From: Gelidibacter algens
GTDB taxonomy: Bacteria; Bacteroidota; Bacteroidia; Flavobacteriales; Flavobacteriaceae
NCBI RefSeq assembly: GCF_001678675.1
Contig: NZ_LZRN01000004.1
Location: 102,210 to 166,209, forward strand
DNA length: 64,000 nt
Direction of reading: 5' to 3'
Shown: positions 17,337 through 25,385 of the stretch, piece after piece
Position numbering within the stretch: position 1 is the first letter of the stretch
Layout of the letters: every line of letters starts with the position of its first letter
The notes under the pieces: model-generated
The model's database searches: none
What the model was told of the DNA's origin: nothing
The model's input: only the letters and a program-made list of their open reading frames with translations
Made by a program: the position numbers and the translations under genes

Positions 17337-18140
17337 TTACTTTTGCTCATTTAAATTCCAATCGTATTCTATGAAAGTGTAGGAGGCATTCGTATTGATT
17401 TTGGTGGTGCTGTATTGATTGATATAAGCAATAAGATCCTTTTTGCCGTTGACTTTAAAATCGGATGTATAAAAATCGAAAATTTTTGAGAATTTAGGAT
17501 TATCGGCAGTAATCTCATTTAGATCGCTGTTGATAAATTCTTTGGTGGCTCTCTCCAACTGCTCATTTATTTCTGATGCTGTGTAAGCTTCATTCATCAG
17601 TTTGGGACAAGAAAAAGAAGCGCAATTGATAGCAAAATGAATTCGAGGTTCATTCATTTTTCGCAACACCCCATTTTCTATGGTTCCAAGTGAAACGTTC
17701 TTATCTCCAATTTTCACGAACCCTTTTGTCCAGGCCCCTTTAATATCCTTAATACTTTTTGTGGGATAATTTTTTAGAATTAATTCAACTGTTGCCGCGT
17801 TGTACAAATTAATATAATAGGCCAACAATTCTTGAACACTCCACTCTTTATTGGGCTCCGTCTTCGACAGGTTTACCAAGTAAGCTTCCAATTGGTCCTG
17901 ATCAGATTTAAAGCCTTTGTAATTGACAAAGCCTTCAGCATTTACATGTTTTTTGAGCAATTTATCCCAGGCGCTATGGTCAACATTAATGGCAGAATTT
18001 GCCGTGGTAGAGGTCAATTTGTCGCCCACTTCTTTGGTAGGTTGGCCCTGGCTGCCAATACCTGCTGCTGCCGTAAGGTTACAGCTGCTCAAATTGAAAG
18101 CTATAAAAGTCAGAAATGCGAACTTGATAAGAGATTTCAT
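17337..18140 (-). CDS. DUF547 domain lipoprotein
   Basis: A 267-residue lipoprotein: the signal peptide ends in LSSC with Cys at about residue 20, then a low-complexity Ala/Gly/Thr linker to about residue 50, then a DUF547 domain. It shares with the copy at 11706-12422 the AYYINLYN motif, FAINCASFSCP with two cysteines and the terminal YDWNLNEQK. DUF547 genes are often seen beside TIGR04282/TIGR04283 transferases, which is the case here. It is 87 bp upstream of the GT2 gene and 40 bp downstream of the desaturase-like gene, so one operon is likely. Function is unknown. Confidence 0.85.
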   Translation of the reverse strand: MKSLIKFAFLTFIAFNLSSCNLTAAAGIGSQGQPTKEVGDKLTSTTANSAINVDHSAWDKLLKKHVNAEGFVNYKGFKSDQDQLEAYLVNLSKTEPNKEWSVQELLAYYINLYNAATVELILKNYPTKSIKDIKGAWTKGFVKIGDKNVSLGTIENGVLRKMNEPRIHFAINCASFSCPKLMNEAYTASEINEQLERATKEFINSDLNEITADNPKFSKIFDFYTSDFKVNGKKDLIAYINQYSTTKINTNASYTFIEYDWNLNEQK

Positions 18141-18180
18141 TGTGGTGTTTTTAGGAGTTGTAATCTATATACGCAAAATA

Positions 18181-19068
18181 TCACTTTCTAGTTTTTATCG
18201 GATAGATGCTTTGCTTGATAAATGTTTTAGGAAATTCTTCATCGTCTTCAAAGCCGAGTTCAATATCCCGTCCGTCAGAAGGAATATAATCCGTGTTGAA
18301 AAGATAATCCCAAATGCTTAAAGTAATGCCATAATTCATCCCATATTTTGTGTGTTTAGGCAGTTCTTTAGCGTGATGCCAAATATGCATCTTCGGGTTG
18401 TTCAAAACATACTTCAAAGCGCCATAATTCCAACCTAAGTTGGCGTGGTTCAAATGACCAATGGCAATGGTAAAAAAGTATATAATAGCCACATCCTGCG
18501 CATCAAAGCCACCTATAATGGCAATAGGAATGTAAAGTATGGACTTATAAACCACGGGTTCCATCCAGTGGTAACGTAAATGACCGGCAAATCCCATCTC
18601 TTTAATGGAATGGTGGACTTTGTGGAAATTCCATAGTAGAGGCACACGGTGCAACAGTCGATGGGTGTTCCATTGTACAAAATCGCTGATCAAAAATAAA
18701 ATGAGTAAGCCTGACCAACGCGGCAGTTCGTCAACGTCAAAAACTTGTAAGCTGTTTACATGCCATCCAAAAACACTCAGAATGTCATTAAAGAATTCGG
18801 CCGTGGTATTGGAAAGTGCAATGAGCACGATCAAATTCAGCAAAAAGAAATTGAAGAACATATAAAAGGTGTCCAGCCAAAAGTCTTTTCTAAAGATTGA
18901 CTGATTTTTGCGCCAAGGAAATATAATTTCAAGAGCCCAAACCAATAGTGAAATGACAATTAATCCGTAAAAGAAGTTGTCCCAATGGTACACGTCTATT
19001 AACTCATATTTGAGATAGTTCCAGTATCCAGAATAGGATTTTGATATGATGTCAATGTATTTTTCCAA
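18181..19068 (-). CDS. Sterol desaturase/fatty acid hydroxylase family membrane di-iron protein
   Basis: A 295-residue integral membrane protein with about five hydrophobic segments and the histidine clusters of the fatty acid hydroxylase superfamily: HRLLH, HKVHH and a C-terminal HIWHH, plus single His in HLNHANLGW. These bind a di-iron centre that hydroxylates or desaturates lipids with O2. Substrate is unknown; bacteria of this group lack sterols as a rule, so carotenoid, sphingolipid or ether-lipid oxidation is more likely. It precedes DUF547 on the same strand. A 434-bp repeat-filled spacer separates it from the purine nucleoside phosphorylase, so it may have its own promoter. Confidence 0.85.
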   Translation of the reverse strand: MEKYIDIISKSYSGYWNYLKYELIDVYHWDNFFYGLIVISLLVWALEIIFPWRKNQSIFRKDFWLDTFYMFFNFFLLNLIVLIALSNTTAEFFNDILSVFGWHVNSLQVFDVDELPRWSGLLILFLISDFVQWNTHRLLHRVPLLWNFHKVHHSIKEMGFAGHLRYHWMEPVVYKSILYIPIAIIGGFDAQDVAIIYFFTIAIGHLNHANLGWNYGALKYVLNNPKMHIWHHAKELPKHTKYGMNYGITLSIWDYLFNTDYIPSDGRDIELGFEDDEEFPKTFIKQSIYPIKTRK

Positions 19069-19093
19069 GATGTTATTTTAATTAGTATTTTTT

Positions 19094-19243
19094 GGGCGTT
19101 ACCTTTCGCCGAGATAATAATTTCAATTAAATTTAAGATTGGTCTTGGCGAAAGGTCGCGCTATCCACTATATCTTTTCGGAAGAATATCTGCCTTTAGG
19201 GCAGAAATTCTTCCGAAAAGGATGCCGTTCCTATCGCTAACGC
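19094..19243 (-). repeat. Interspersed repeat, copy B (reverse orientation), variable stem-loop core
   Basis: A 150-bp element from GGGCGTTACCTTTCGCC to CGCTAACGC, the reverse complement arrangement of the copy at 6066-6211. Arms CTTTTCGGAAGAAT (19174-19187) and ATTCTTCCGAAAAG (19207-19220) pair perfectly and continue imperfectly through CTGCC/GGCAG. The core shares nothing with copy A beyond the CTTTT/AAAAG base. With copy C it fills the 434-bp spacer 19069-19502; nothing else is seen there. Confidence 0.85.
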
Positions 19244-19431
19244 AAATTTTACGCTAAACTTGATTTTTACGATTTTATTATAATTTGCCAGATTGAACAA
19301 TCAAAAATTAAATCCAAAAAGTTGATTTGACTGATTTAAAAACAATTTACAGTCAATTAATTAGCTTAAAATAGCTTCCAACACTAATTTGAAATTAAAA
19401 ATTCTAGAATGCTAATATTTAGTACAAACCT

Positions 19432-19493
19432 GCGTTACCTTTTGCTTTTCGCAAAAGATATAGCCGAAAGCCTGACCCTTTTGGGTAGCGCCC
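19432..19493 (+). repeat. Interspersed repeat, copy C (short form)
   Basis: A 62-bp short form of the same family, from GCGTTACCTTTTGC to GGGTAGCGCCC. The core is only 7 bp (CTTTTGC / GCAAAAG) with loop TTTTC, yet the right flank AAAAGATATAGCCGAAAGCC is almost the same as in copy A. It ends 9 bp before the phosphorylase stop codon. Confidence 0.85.
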
Positions 19494-19502
19494 AAATAAT
19501 AA

Positions 19503-20315
19503 TTATAACATTCTAATCAATTCCTTAAACAAAACAATCATATCTGGCTCCGCTTTTTCAGCCATTGCGATGATCTCAGAGATATTTACAGGTTTCAGAT
19601 TGCTTGGGTCGCATTCATCGGTTAAAACTGACACTGCTGCAACTCTTAATTTTAAATGGTTGGCCACAATAATTTCCGGAACGGTGCTCATCCCAACGGC
19701 ATCAGCACCTAAGGTTTTCAGCATGCGATACTCGGCTCTGGTTTCCAATTGCGGACCAACAACAGAAGCATACACACCTTTATGAAGCGTTATATGATGT
19801 GCTGCTGCAATCTTCTCAAATTTAGAATTGATTTCGGCATCGTAAGGCGCACTCATGTCTGTAAAACGTTCACCTAATTGTTCCACACCTTTGAATGCCA
19901 ATGGCGAGCTGCCCTGAAGATTGATATGATCATCAATTAACATCAGTTCTCCCTTTTTGAAATCGAGATTGATAGCTCCTGAAGCGTTCGAAACCAATAA
20001 GGTGTGAATGCCCAATTTTTCCATAATACGAACAGGATAAGTAACGTCTTGAAGCGTGTAACCTTCATAAATATGGAAACGGCCTTGCATGATCATCACT
20101 TTCTTGCCTTCTAAAATGCCGTAAATTAATTTCCCTTTATGGAATTCTACGGTTGCTGTTGGGAAATTTGGAATGTGGTTGTAGCTAACCTCTTGTAGTA
20201 TTTCCAGTTCATTGACCAATTGGCCTAATCCAGTGCCAAGAATGATCCCGATTTCTGGTTTATCAAAGCCTTTGCTTTGTAGATATTCTGTGGTTTCATT
20301 TATAAACTTAATCAT
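19503..20315 (-). CDS. Purine nucleoside phosphorylase
   Basis: A 270-residue cytoplasmic enzyme of the trimeric PNP / MTAP family. Visible signatures are GIILGTGLGQLVN (phosphate site), MQGRFHIYEGY, the NASGAINLDFKKGELMLIDDHIN block, and GVYASVVGPQLETRAEYR with the AVGMSTVPEII segment. It cleaves purine nucleosides to base and ribose-1-phosphate. Its start shares one base with the stop of the DUF2064 transferase, so it is translated together with an arsenosugar-type gene. In ArsS pathways the intermediate is a 5'-deoxy-arsenoadenosine; a phosphorylase here could remove the adenine. That specific role is inference; general purine salvage is the alternative. Confidence 0.92.
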   Translation of the reverse strand: MIKFINETTEYLQSKGFDKPEIGIILGTGLGQLVNELEILQEVSYNHIPNFPTATVEFHKGKLIYGILEGKKVMIMQGRFHIYEGYTLQDVTYPVRIMEKLGIHTLLVSNASGAINLDFKKGELMLIDDHINLQGSSPLAFKGVEQLGERFTDMSAPYDAEINSKFEKIAAAHHITLHKGVYASVVGPQLETRAEYRMLKTLGADAVGMSTVPEIIVANHLKLRVAAVSVLTDECDPSNLKPVNISEIIAMAEKAEPDMIVLFKELIRML

Positions 20316-20986
20316 TATATGTTTTGAAATTTTTTGAGTTGTTCATACTGTTGCATATCTTCAAAAGTATCGATATCATTCAATTCTTTAAGTAAATGGA
20401 GCTTACTATTTTGAAGGTCATTCTTTGTGTCTTTTAATACCGTTTCAGTTCCCCAGGTTTTATTCTCAAAAATGTTAGGGTGTAAATTTTTCATGCCCAA
20501 TAAATAATACCCACCATCTAATGCCGGGCCAATAACCACATCATTAGAATCAAGTTGACTAAAAGCATCATTCACGAGTTCTGAGTTTAAATCTAAAAGG
20601 TCGCTTCCAATAATGATTACTTTTTCATAACCCATTTCAAGTAATTCTGAAAAAGCATTTTGCATGCGCGCTCCTAAATCAGGGCCAATTTGTAGTTTCT
20701 TCCTAAAAACTCCAGACTCCCAAAGATCTTCTTTTTTGATATTTTCAGAATAGAATACGTAGCGGTCAGCTTTAATGTCTTTAGAAATGTGAGCGGTGTG
20801 GTTCAAAAGAAATTTATAGACTTCCAAGGCATTTTCATCACCAATTGTTGCTGCCAATCGCGTTTTGCATTTGCCCAATTCAGGATTGCGAGTAAAAATG
20901 ATCAGTGCTTTTTTGGAGGTAGGAAAATGGAAATCGGTTGCCATTTCATTAGCGCTGGCGGTGTCCTTTGAGGAAAGTAAACCCAT
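20315..20986 (-). CDS. DUF2064/TIGR04282-type glycosyltransferase (arsenosugar-associated)
   Basis: A 223-residue GT-A/nucleotidyltransferase-fold protein. It has the family signature RNPELGKCKTRLAATIG with the nucleotide-binding KTRL, then IIIGSDLLDL and GPALDGGYYLLGM. Family members accompany ArsS in arsenosugar clusters and resemble CofC-like transferases. The start is uncertain: ATG at 20986 gives a 26-residue extension before the first strand ALIIFTRNP, and an internal ATG (residue 15) is possible. It overlaps the phosphorylase by one base. A diverged paralogue lies at 28689-29399. Acceptor and donor are unknown; a sugar-phosphate or ribose derivative would fit. Confidence 0.82.
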   Translation of the reverse strand: MGLLSSKDTASANEMATDFHFPTSKKALIIFTRNPELGKCKTRLAATIGDENALEVYKFLLNHTAHISKDIKADRYVFYSENIKKEDLWESGVFRKKLQIGPDLGARMQNAFSELLEMGYEKVIIIGSDLLDLNSELVNDAFSQLDSNDVVIGPALDGGYYLLGMKNLHPNIFENKTWGTETVLKDTKNDLQNSKLHLLKELNDIDTFEDMQQYEQLKKFQNI

Positions 20987-21082
20987 AATTAGAGATTAAA
21001 TTGAACTATTCAGTAGTAACATTCAAAGTTAAGTTTTAGGAAAGATTTCCGAAGTATTACAAGGTTAAATTTTATCTAAAAT

Positions 21083-21577
21083 TCAGTCATATACTTTAGT
21101 GCCTTTCAAAAGCCATTTTTCCCAAGCTTCGGAAAAGACATGGATATTTTCAGTTTCTTTTCCATCGGAATCAACGATAGGAAATCCCTTGTTTTTCCAT
21201 TCAAAAACACCACCATAGAGATTGTAGACATTGGTATAGCCAGCTTTTTTGAGTTTATCAGCAACGGTTTCTGAACGGATTCCCAAAGAACAATACACGA
21301 CAATGGTTTGTTGTTTGGCTTGAAGTTGTAGAGTCGTTTGTTCCAAATTGAAATTAATATAGCCTACAAAAATGGCATCTTTCAAATGGCTAACATCATA
21401 TTCTTCTTTTTCTCGAGCGTCGAGTATAATAGCATCGGTTTTTGGCATTGCCAATTCTTGCACCGAAATGTAAGGTGCTCGATTCGTATTGTATTGATTG
21501 AGCAATTCATCCAATGTTTTCTGGGCATTGGCTTGAAATGTAAAGCAACTCAATAGTATAAAAAACAGTAATCTCAT
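21083..21577 (-). CDS. Exported rhodanese-like protein
   Basis: A 164-residue protein with a signal peptide ending at ANAQ (about residue 19) and one rhodanese domain. The active-site loop CSLGIRS has its catalytic Cys at residue 96, and the LDAREKEEYDVSHLKDA strand-helix is typical. Being periplasmic it may handle sulfur or redox exchange. It starts one base after the stop of the metallophosphoesterase, so it belongs to the arsenosugar-type operon. Arsenic is a thiol poison and rhodanese folds include arsenate reductases of the Acr2/Cdc25 kind, so an arsenical substrate is possible but unproven. Confidence 0.85.
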   Translation of the reverse strand: MRLLFFILLSCFTFQANAQKTLDELLNQYNTNRAPYISVQELAMPKTDAIILDAREKEEYDVSHLKDAIFVGYINFNLEQTTLQLQAKQQTIVVYCSLGIRSETVADKLKKAGYTNVYNLYGGVFEWKNKGFPIVDSDGKETENIHVFSEAWEKWLLKGTKVYD

Positions 21578-21578
21578 C

Positions 21579-22406
21579 TTAAAAATTTATTACAAATCCT
21601 TGTAAACCGCTTTCTACGGCTGGTAAAATTTCGGTGTTGTCCCAAATACCTGTGATGATGGTTCGAGCATATTCTTCTGGTAGAAATCCATTCTGCATCA
21701 ACTTACTGGTCAATTTGTGATTGTAATCCAATTGATGATGTTTAAAATTGAAGGTTTCGTTGGCATCATCCAAAATCGCATACCAAACATTTGGCGTTCC
21801 ATCATTCGCTGGCATTCCAATAACACCGGGGTTGAGCCAAAGATAATCATCGTTAAATTGATAAAATGGTAAACCACAATGGCCAGCAATAATCACGTCA
21901 CTTTTGGTCGCTTTAAAACTGGGTTGCTTACGTTCCCAGGGTGTCGATTTAAAAATGAATTCAGAGGTATTTTCAAAAGAACCGTGAATCACGGTTACTT
22001 TCTTATCGGCATATTCAAAAGTGATATGGTCTGGTAAGGTCGCCATAAATTCCAATGAATTTTTGGACAATTTACTTTGTGCATATGGATACCACAATTG
22101 CGAAAATCCGTCACAACGTGAGCCTTTTCTAAAATCGCAACCGCAATCTTCGGCCCCTTCTCGTAATTGAATTTCCACATTTCCTGCGATACTTTGAGCA
22201 TTCCAATTTTTAAAGAATTGAACCGTTTCTTCGGGTTGCGCACAATACCCAACAATATCACCTGTACAAATGCAGTTTTCTGGCGGAATGTTTTCAGATT
22301 CAGCTATACTTTTCAATTGTTCTAAAGCCTGTAAATTACTGTAGACGCCACCGAAAAGCATTATTTTTCCTGATATTTTTCCTATGTTATTTATTTTTTT
22401 ATCCAT
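21579..22406 (-). CDS. Metallophosphoesterase-fold protein with degenerate metal site and Cys cluster
   Basis: A 275-residue cytoplasmic protein of the YfcE/MJ0936-like calcineurin phosphoesterase fold. Motif II TGDIVGY (48-54), IAGHC, VIHGS and LNPGVIGMP are intact. The usual first motif SDxHxN is GGVYSN (19-24), losing both metal ligands Asp and His, and the usual GNHD is GNVE (75-78), losing the catalytic His. An inserted loop carries Cys88, Cys90 and Cys98 (CGCDFRKGSRC). I use the ATG at 22406, which overlaps the symporter 3' end by 16 bp; the frame upstream duplicates symporter DNA. Its task in the cluster is unknown; a metal- or arsenic-responsive binding role is an inference from the cysteines. 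Confidence 0.8.
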   Translation of the reverse strand: MDKKINNIGKISGKIMLFGGVYSNLQALEQLKSIAESENIPPENCICTGDIVGYCAQPEETVQFFKNWNAQSIAGNVEIQLREGAEDCGCDFRKGSRCDGFSQLWYPYAQSKLSKNSLEFMATLPDHITFEYADKKVTVIHGSFENTSEFIFKSTPWERKQPSFKATKSDVIIAGHCGLPFYQFNDDYLWLNPGVIGMPANDGTPNVWYAILDDANETFNFKHHQLDYNHKLTSKLMQNGFLPEEYARTIITGIWDNTEILPAVESGLQGFVINF

Positions 22407-23779
22407 TTCGGAATCAAATATAAGAGAATACAACTTGCAATACCAAATACGTTTACCCAAAGTAAATCAGCATATTTTCCTTCAGTGAAAATGAGCGCTT
22501 CAGGAAATATTTCAAAAACAAGAATAAACCCGAAGACCAATCCGCAAATCACACTCAAATAAAAACTAATTTTTGGGGCGTCCATCTTCCAAAATAGAAA
22601 AACTGGGGTTAAACCAATCACCATAGTTCCTGATATAGTCGTTGCAGAAAGAATTTCGGCATTCAAAAACACCGGCAGTGTTCCTAAAATAGCAATGGCA
22701 GCCATAGACGCGCGACCAATAGTCAAATCTTTTCCCATCTTCAAATCGATGGCCAGTAATTTTGAAAACGATGAAAACGTCGAATCTAAAGTAGAGGCTG
22801 CGGATGTGATCATGATAAAATTGATAACCAATAAAATAACGACGCCAAAGGCCTTCCCAACTTCAACTGCTGCTTGTCCAACCATACCTTGCATTTGCGC
22901 ATACACACCAATAATACTAAACAGAACGATACATAATCCGCCTAAAACACTGGCCCAGAGAAAACTTTTGAGCGTGACTTTAGGCGAACTGATAAAAGCT
23001 CTATCTGTCAAAACAGGGTCATGAAAGGGATAACTGAACGATTGGATAATGGCGGCAAAAAAGAGGTTCAGACCAAGCTCAAAACTCCAAGTGCCTGACA
23101 TGGTAACTTCCTTAACGGTAAAATCATCCTTTGTAAAAATGCTCCATAGAATAACACATAGTAAAATTGAAAATAGGCCCATTTGAATGACATCTGTAAA
23201 TATGGAACTGCTCAAACCGCCTTTTATGGCATAAGCTAATGTTAGCGCAGTAAAAACAATTATAGCCCAATAATACTGTGAACTTCCTTGCTCACCAAAA
23301 TAGGTGCCAATAACTGTGGTGTTGCTCCAAACTTCATTGAACAAACGTATGGCAATCAAAATGGAAAAAAGTGCCATGGCACTACGACCAAATTTTGTGG
23401 TCAAAAACTGATGGATACTTTTAAAACCACCATGTTTCCGCATGCGATAAATAAGAATTCCTGCTACGGCAAAAGACAAATAATACCCGGCATAAGCAAC
23501 ACCACCAACAATCCCAAAATCCAAACCAAGATTCGCGGCATTGGTAATGCTTTTTGCGAAAATCCATGAGATGATCAAGCTTCCCGTTAAAACAAAAGCA
23601 TTTGGTCGCTTGTTTCGTTTAGAAGCTTTAAAAAATTGATTGGTTGTTTTGGCTAAGGGTGAAAGCAAAAAGAGGATCAAACTTGATCCGATGATGAGTG
23701 CCCATTGAGCCCATCCTATCCTTCCCGAAGGTAAGGAACTCTCACTCAAACTTAATATAGTTGAAAAAAGTGTAATCAT
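22391..23779 (-). CDS. Sodium:solute symporter family (SSS) transporter
   Basis: A 462-residue inner-membrane protein with about 13 hydrophobic segments of the LeuT-like SSS family. Typical features are SITNAANLGLDFG in helix 2, the AYAIKGGLSSSIFTDVIQ segment after helix 5, and the sodium-site Ser/Thr-rich SAASTLDSTFSS in helix 8. It would import an organic solute with Na+. It is coupled to the metallophosphoesterase by a 16-bp overlap and lies just downstream of SusD. Together with the SusCD pair it offers a route through both membranes for a small sugar or nucleoside; substrate is not determinable. Confidence 0.88.
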   Translation of the reverse strand: MITLFSTILSLSESSLPSGRIGWAQWALIIGSSLILFLLSPLAKTTNQFFKASKRNKRPNAFVLTGSLIISWIFAKSITNAANLGLDFGIVGGVAYAGYYLSFAVAGILIYRMRKHGGFKSIHQFLTTKFGRSAMALFSILIAIRLFNEVWSNTTVIGTYFGEQGSSQYYWAIIVFTALTLAYAIKGGLSSSIFTDVIQMGLFSILLCVILWSIFTKDDFTVKEVTMSGTWSFELGLNLFFAAIIQSFSYPFHDPVLTDRAFISSPKVTLKSFLWASVLGGLCIVLFSIIGVYAQMQGMVGQAAVEVGKAFGVVILLVINFIMITSAASTLDSTFSSFSKLLAIDLKMGKDLTIGRASMAAIAILGTLPVFLNAEILSATTISGTMVIGLTPVFLFWKMDAPKISFYLSVICGLVFGFILVFEIFPEALIFTEGKYADLLWVNVFGIASCILLYLIPKWIKK

Positions 23780-23793
23780 TCATTTGGTTTAAG

Positions 23794-23822
23794 ACCTTTC
23801 AGGTTTTCAAAACCTGAAAGGT
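23794..23822. repeat. Perfect palindrome ACCTTTCAGGTTTT/AAAACCTGAAAGGT
   Basis: Two 14-base arms with a single C between them, located in the spacer between SusD and the symporter gene. Its wording resembles the AGACCTCACAG palindromes at 10191 and 25329, forming a loose family. It could act as a hairpin that sets relative expression of SusD and symporter, or as mobile repeat DNA. Confidence 0.75.
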
Positions 23823-23870
23823 TTGTTTACGCAATAGTTCCCTTCCTTTGGAAGGGTTAGGGTAGGCTTT

Positions 23871-25313
23871 CTATTCATCCCACCAAACTGGGACGTTGAT
23901 ACTATTATTATTTGTGCTAGCAGCTGCACTATTGTAATTTTCAGCATTCAATGCTTCTTCGTCTGCAGGATATGGCATTCTTAAAGGAATTAAATTATCA
24001 TTTAAGCTTGCCGAAATGGTTCTTAATTCAGGGAATCCTGTACGTTTGTATTCTACCCAGCCTTCATAACCATTGATGATGTTCGCAATCCATTTTTGCG
24101 TCACGATTTGTTGTACGGGCGTTGTTCCTGATGCATTATATGCTGCTGGACCTGACAAATAATCTGATGGCAAAGTGGTGTTCCAATATTCAAAAGCCTG
24201 TATGACTCCTGTCTCATATAAATTTTGTGCATCAGCAGTAATTAAATTTCTTGCGGCAGCTTCTGCCAACGCGAATTTTACTTCCCAAGTGGTGATGAAA
24301 TTGGCATCCAATGTTGAGGTGTCTTCACGGAAAGCAGTTCCAGCAACCGAATAATTTGATAAGGCGATGGAGGTTTGTGAGGCATCAATGCCATTTAGCA
24401 AACCATTGTACTCTTTTGTAGTGGAATTAGCGAAAGGTCTGAAAAACTCATCAATTCTGGAGTCATTCAAATGTGTCATAATATCTTCCATCGTTTCTGA
24501 CAGCACAAAATTATTGAAATCGCCAATGCGCAGTTGTGCCAATCTGAAACTGTTAGGCCTGGTATTGGTAAAGTTGAAGATGGCATTTTGCGAATTGGTT
24601 GTAATGTAAATTCCAGAATCATAAAGGGCTTGTAATTGCGAAGACACATCAATTTTATCTGCAATACGCAACAAATGCTTAATCTTAAGTGAATTTGCAA
24701 AACGAATCCAAGCCTGTAAGTCACCATTAAATAAAATATCTCCTTCTAAAGAGATGGCATCGTCGTAAGCGTTGATAGCCGCAATGCCTTTATCTAAATT
24801 GTCTAAAATACCACCATCAGCCATATAGATTTGCTCTTGTGTATCATAGGCTGCTGTGACGGTTCCGGTAACGCCGTTGAAGGCTTCAAAATAAGGCACA
24901 TCTCCAAACAAGTCTGTCAATCCTGCTGCCATATAGGCTTTAAGAATTAAGGCTGGACCTTCATAAACACGAAAGGTTTCAGTAGTTCTAGACTGGTTGA
25001 GAATAATTTCATTATCACGCAAATTGGTATAAAAAACAGGCCATGGGTTGCCGCCTAATTGTGGCGATTTCAATGCATGTCTGTCAAATAAATTAAAATC
25101 GATGGCTGTTCTATGTTGGGAAAGTAAATCTCCAGCCACAAAACCTTCGTAGCTCATTTCTTCACCAAAGTTATAAATGACCTGACGCAGCAATAAACTT
25201 GGTTGGACGGCTACAGGTGCATTGGGATTGGTGTTGATGTCTTCAAAATCTTTTGTACAACTTGAGGAGAATAGGAGGCTAATCAAGCCAATGATGTATA
25301 TATATCTTTTCAT
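23871..25313 (-). CDS. SusD/RagB-family outer-membrane lipoprotein
   Basis: A 480-residue surface lipoprotein with signal peptide ending LLFSSSC and then TKDFEDINTNPNAP, a classical SusD beginning. The helical SusD core (TPR-like) continues to the C-terminal WVEYKRTGFPEL and VWWDE. It caps the SusC channel at 25386-28598 and captures ligand. I chose the ATG at 25313 because it leads directly into the signal peptide; an in-frame ATG at 25337 adds eight residues. No polysaccharide-degrading enzymes adjoin it; instead it sits inside an arsenosugar-type gene run, so its ligand may not be a glycan. Confidence 0.92.
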   Translation of the reverse strand: MKRYIYIIGLISLLFSSSCTKDFEDINTNPNAPVAVQPSLLLRQVIYNFGEEMSYEGFVAGDLLSQHRTAIDFNLFDRHALKSPQLGGNPWPVFYTNLRDNEIILNQSRTTETFRVYEGPALILKAYMAAGLTDLFGDVPYFEAFNGVTGTVTAAYDTQEQIYMADGGILDNLDKGIAAINAYDDAISLEGDILFNGDLQAWIRFANSLKIKHLLRIADKIDVSSQLQALYDSGIYITTNSQNAIFNFTNTRPNSFRLAQLRIGDFNNFVLSETMEDIMTHLNDSRIDEFFRPFANSTTKEYNGLLNGIDASQTSIALSNYSVAGTAFREDTSTLDANFITTWEVKFALAEAAARNLITADAQNLYETGVIQAFEYWNTTLPSDYLSGPAAYNASGTTPVQQIVTQKWIANIINGYEGWVEYKRTGFPELRTISASLNDNLIPLRMPYPADEEALNAENYNSAAASTNNNSINVPVWWDE

Positions 25314-25328
25314 GTTCTTATGTTTTTC

Positions 25329-25374
25329 AGACCTCACAGGTTTTTGATTCCGTCACTTCGGAGCTGTGAGGTCT
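25329..25374. repeat. Palindromic repeat AGACCTCACAG/CTGTGAGGTCT, copy 2
   Basis: Perfect 11-bp arms (25329-25339 and 25364-25374) around a 24-base loop, placed between SusC and SusD. The right half is nearly the same as that at 10191-10233. In the SusC-SusD mRNA it would form a hairpin that could adjust the ratio of the two proteins; this is inference. Confidence 0.75.
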
Positions 25375-25385
25375 AGCGTTTCTTA

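Noticed and set aside
22407..22460. 18-residue extension of the metallophosphoesterase
   Set aside because: It lies in the symporter 3' end in another frame; the ATG at 22406 gives the usual overlap and family start.
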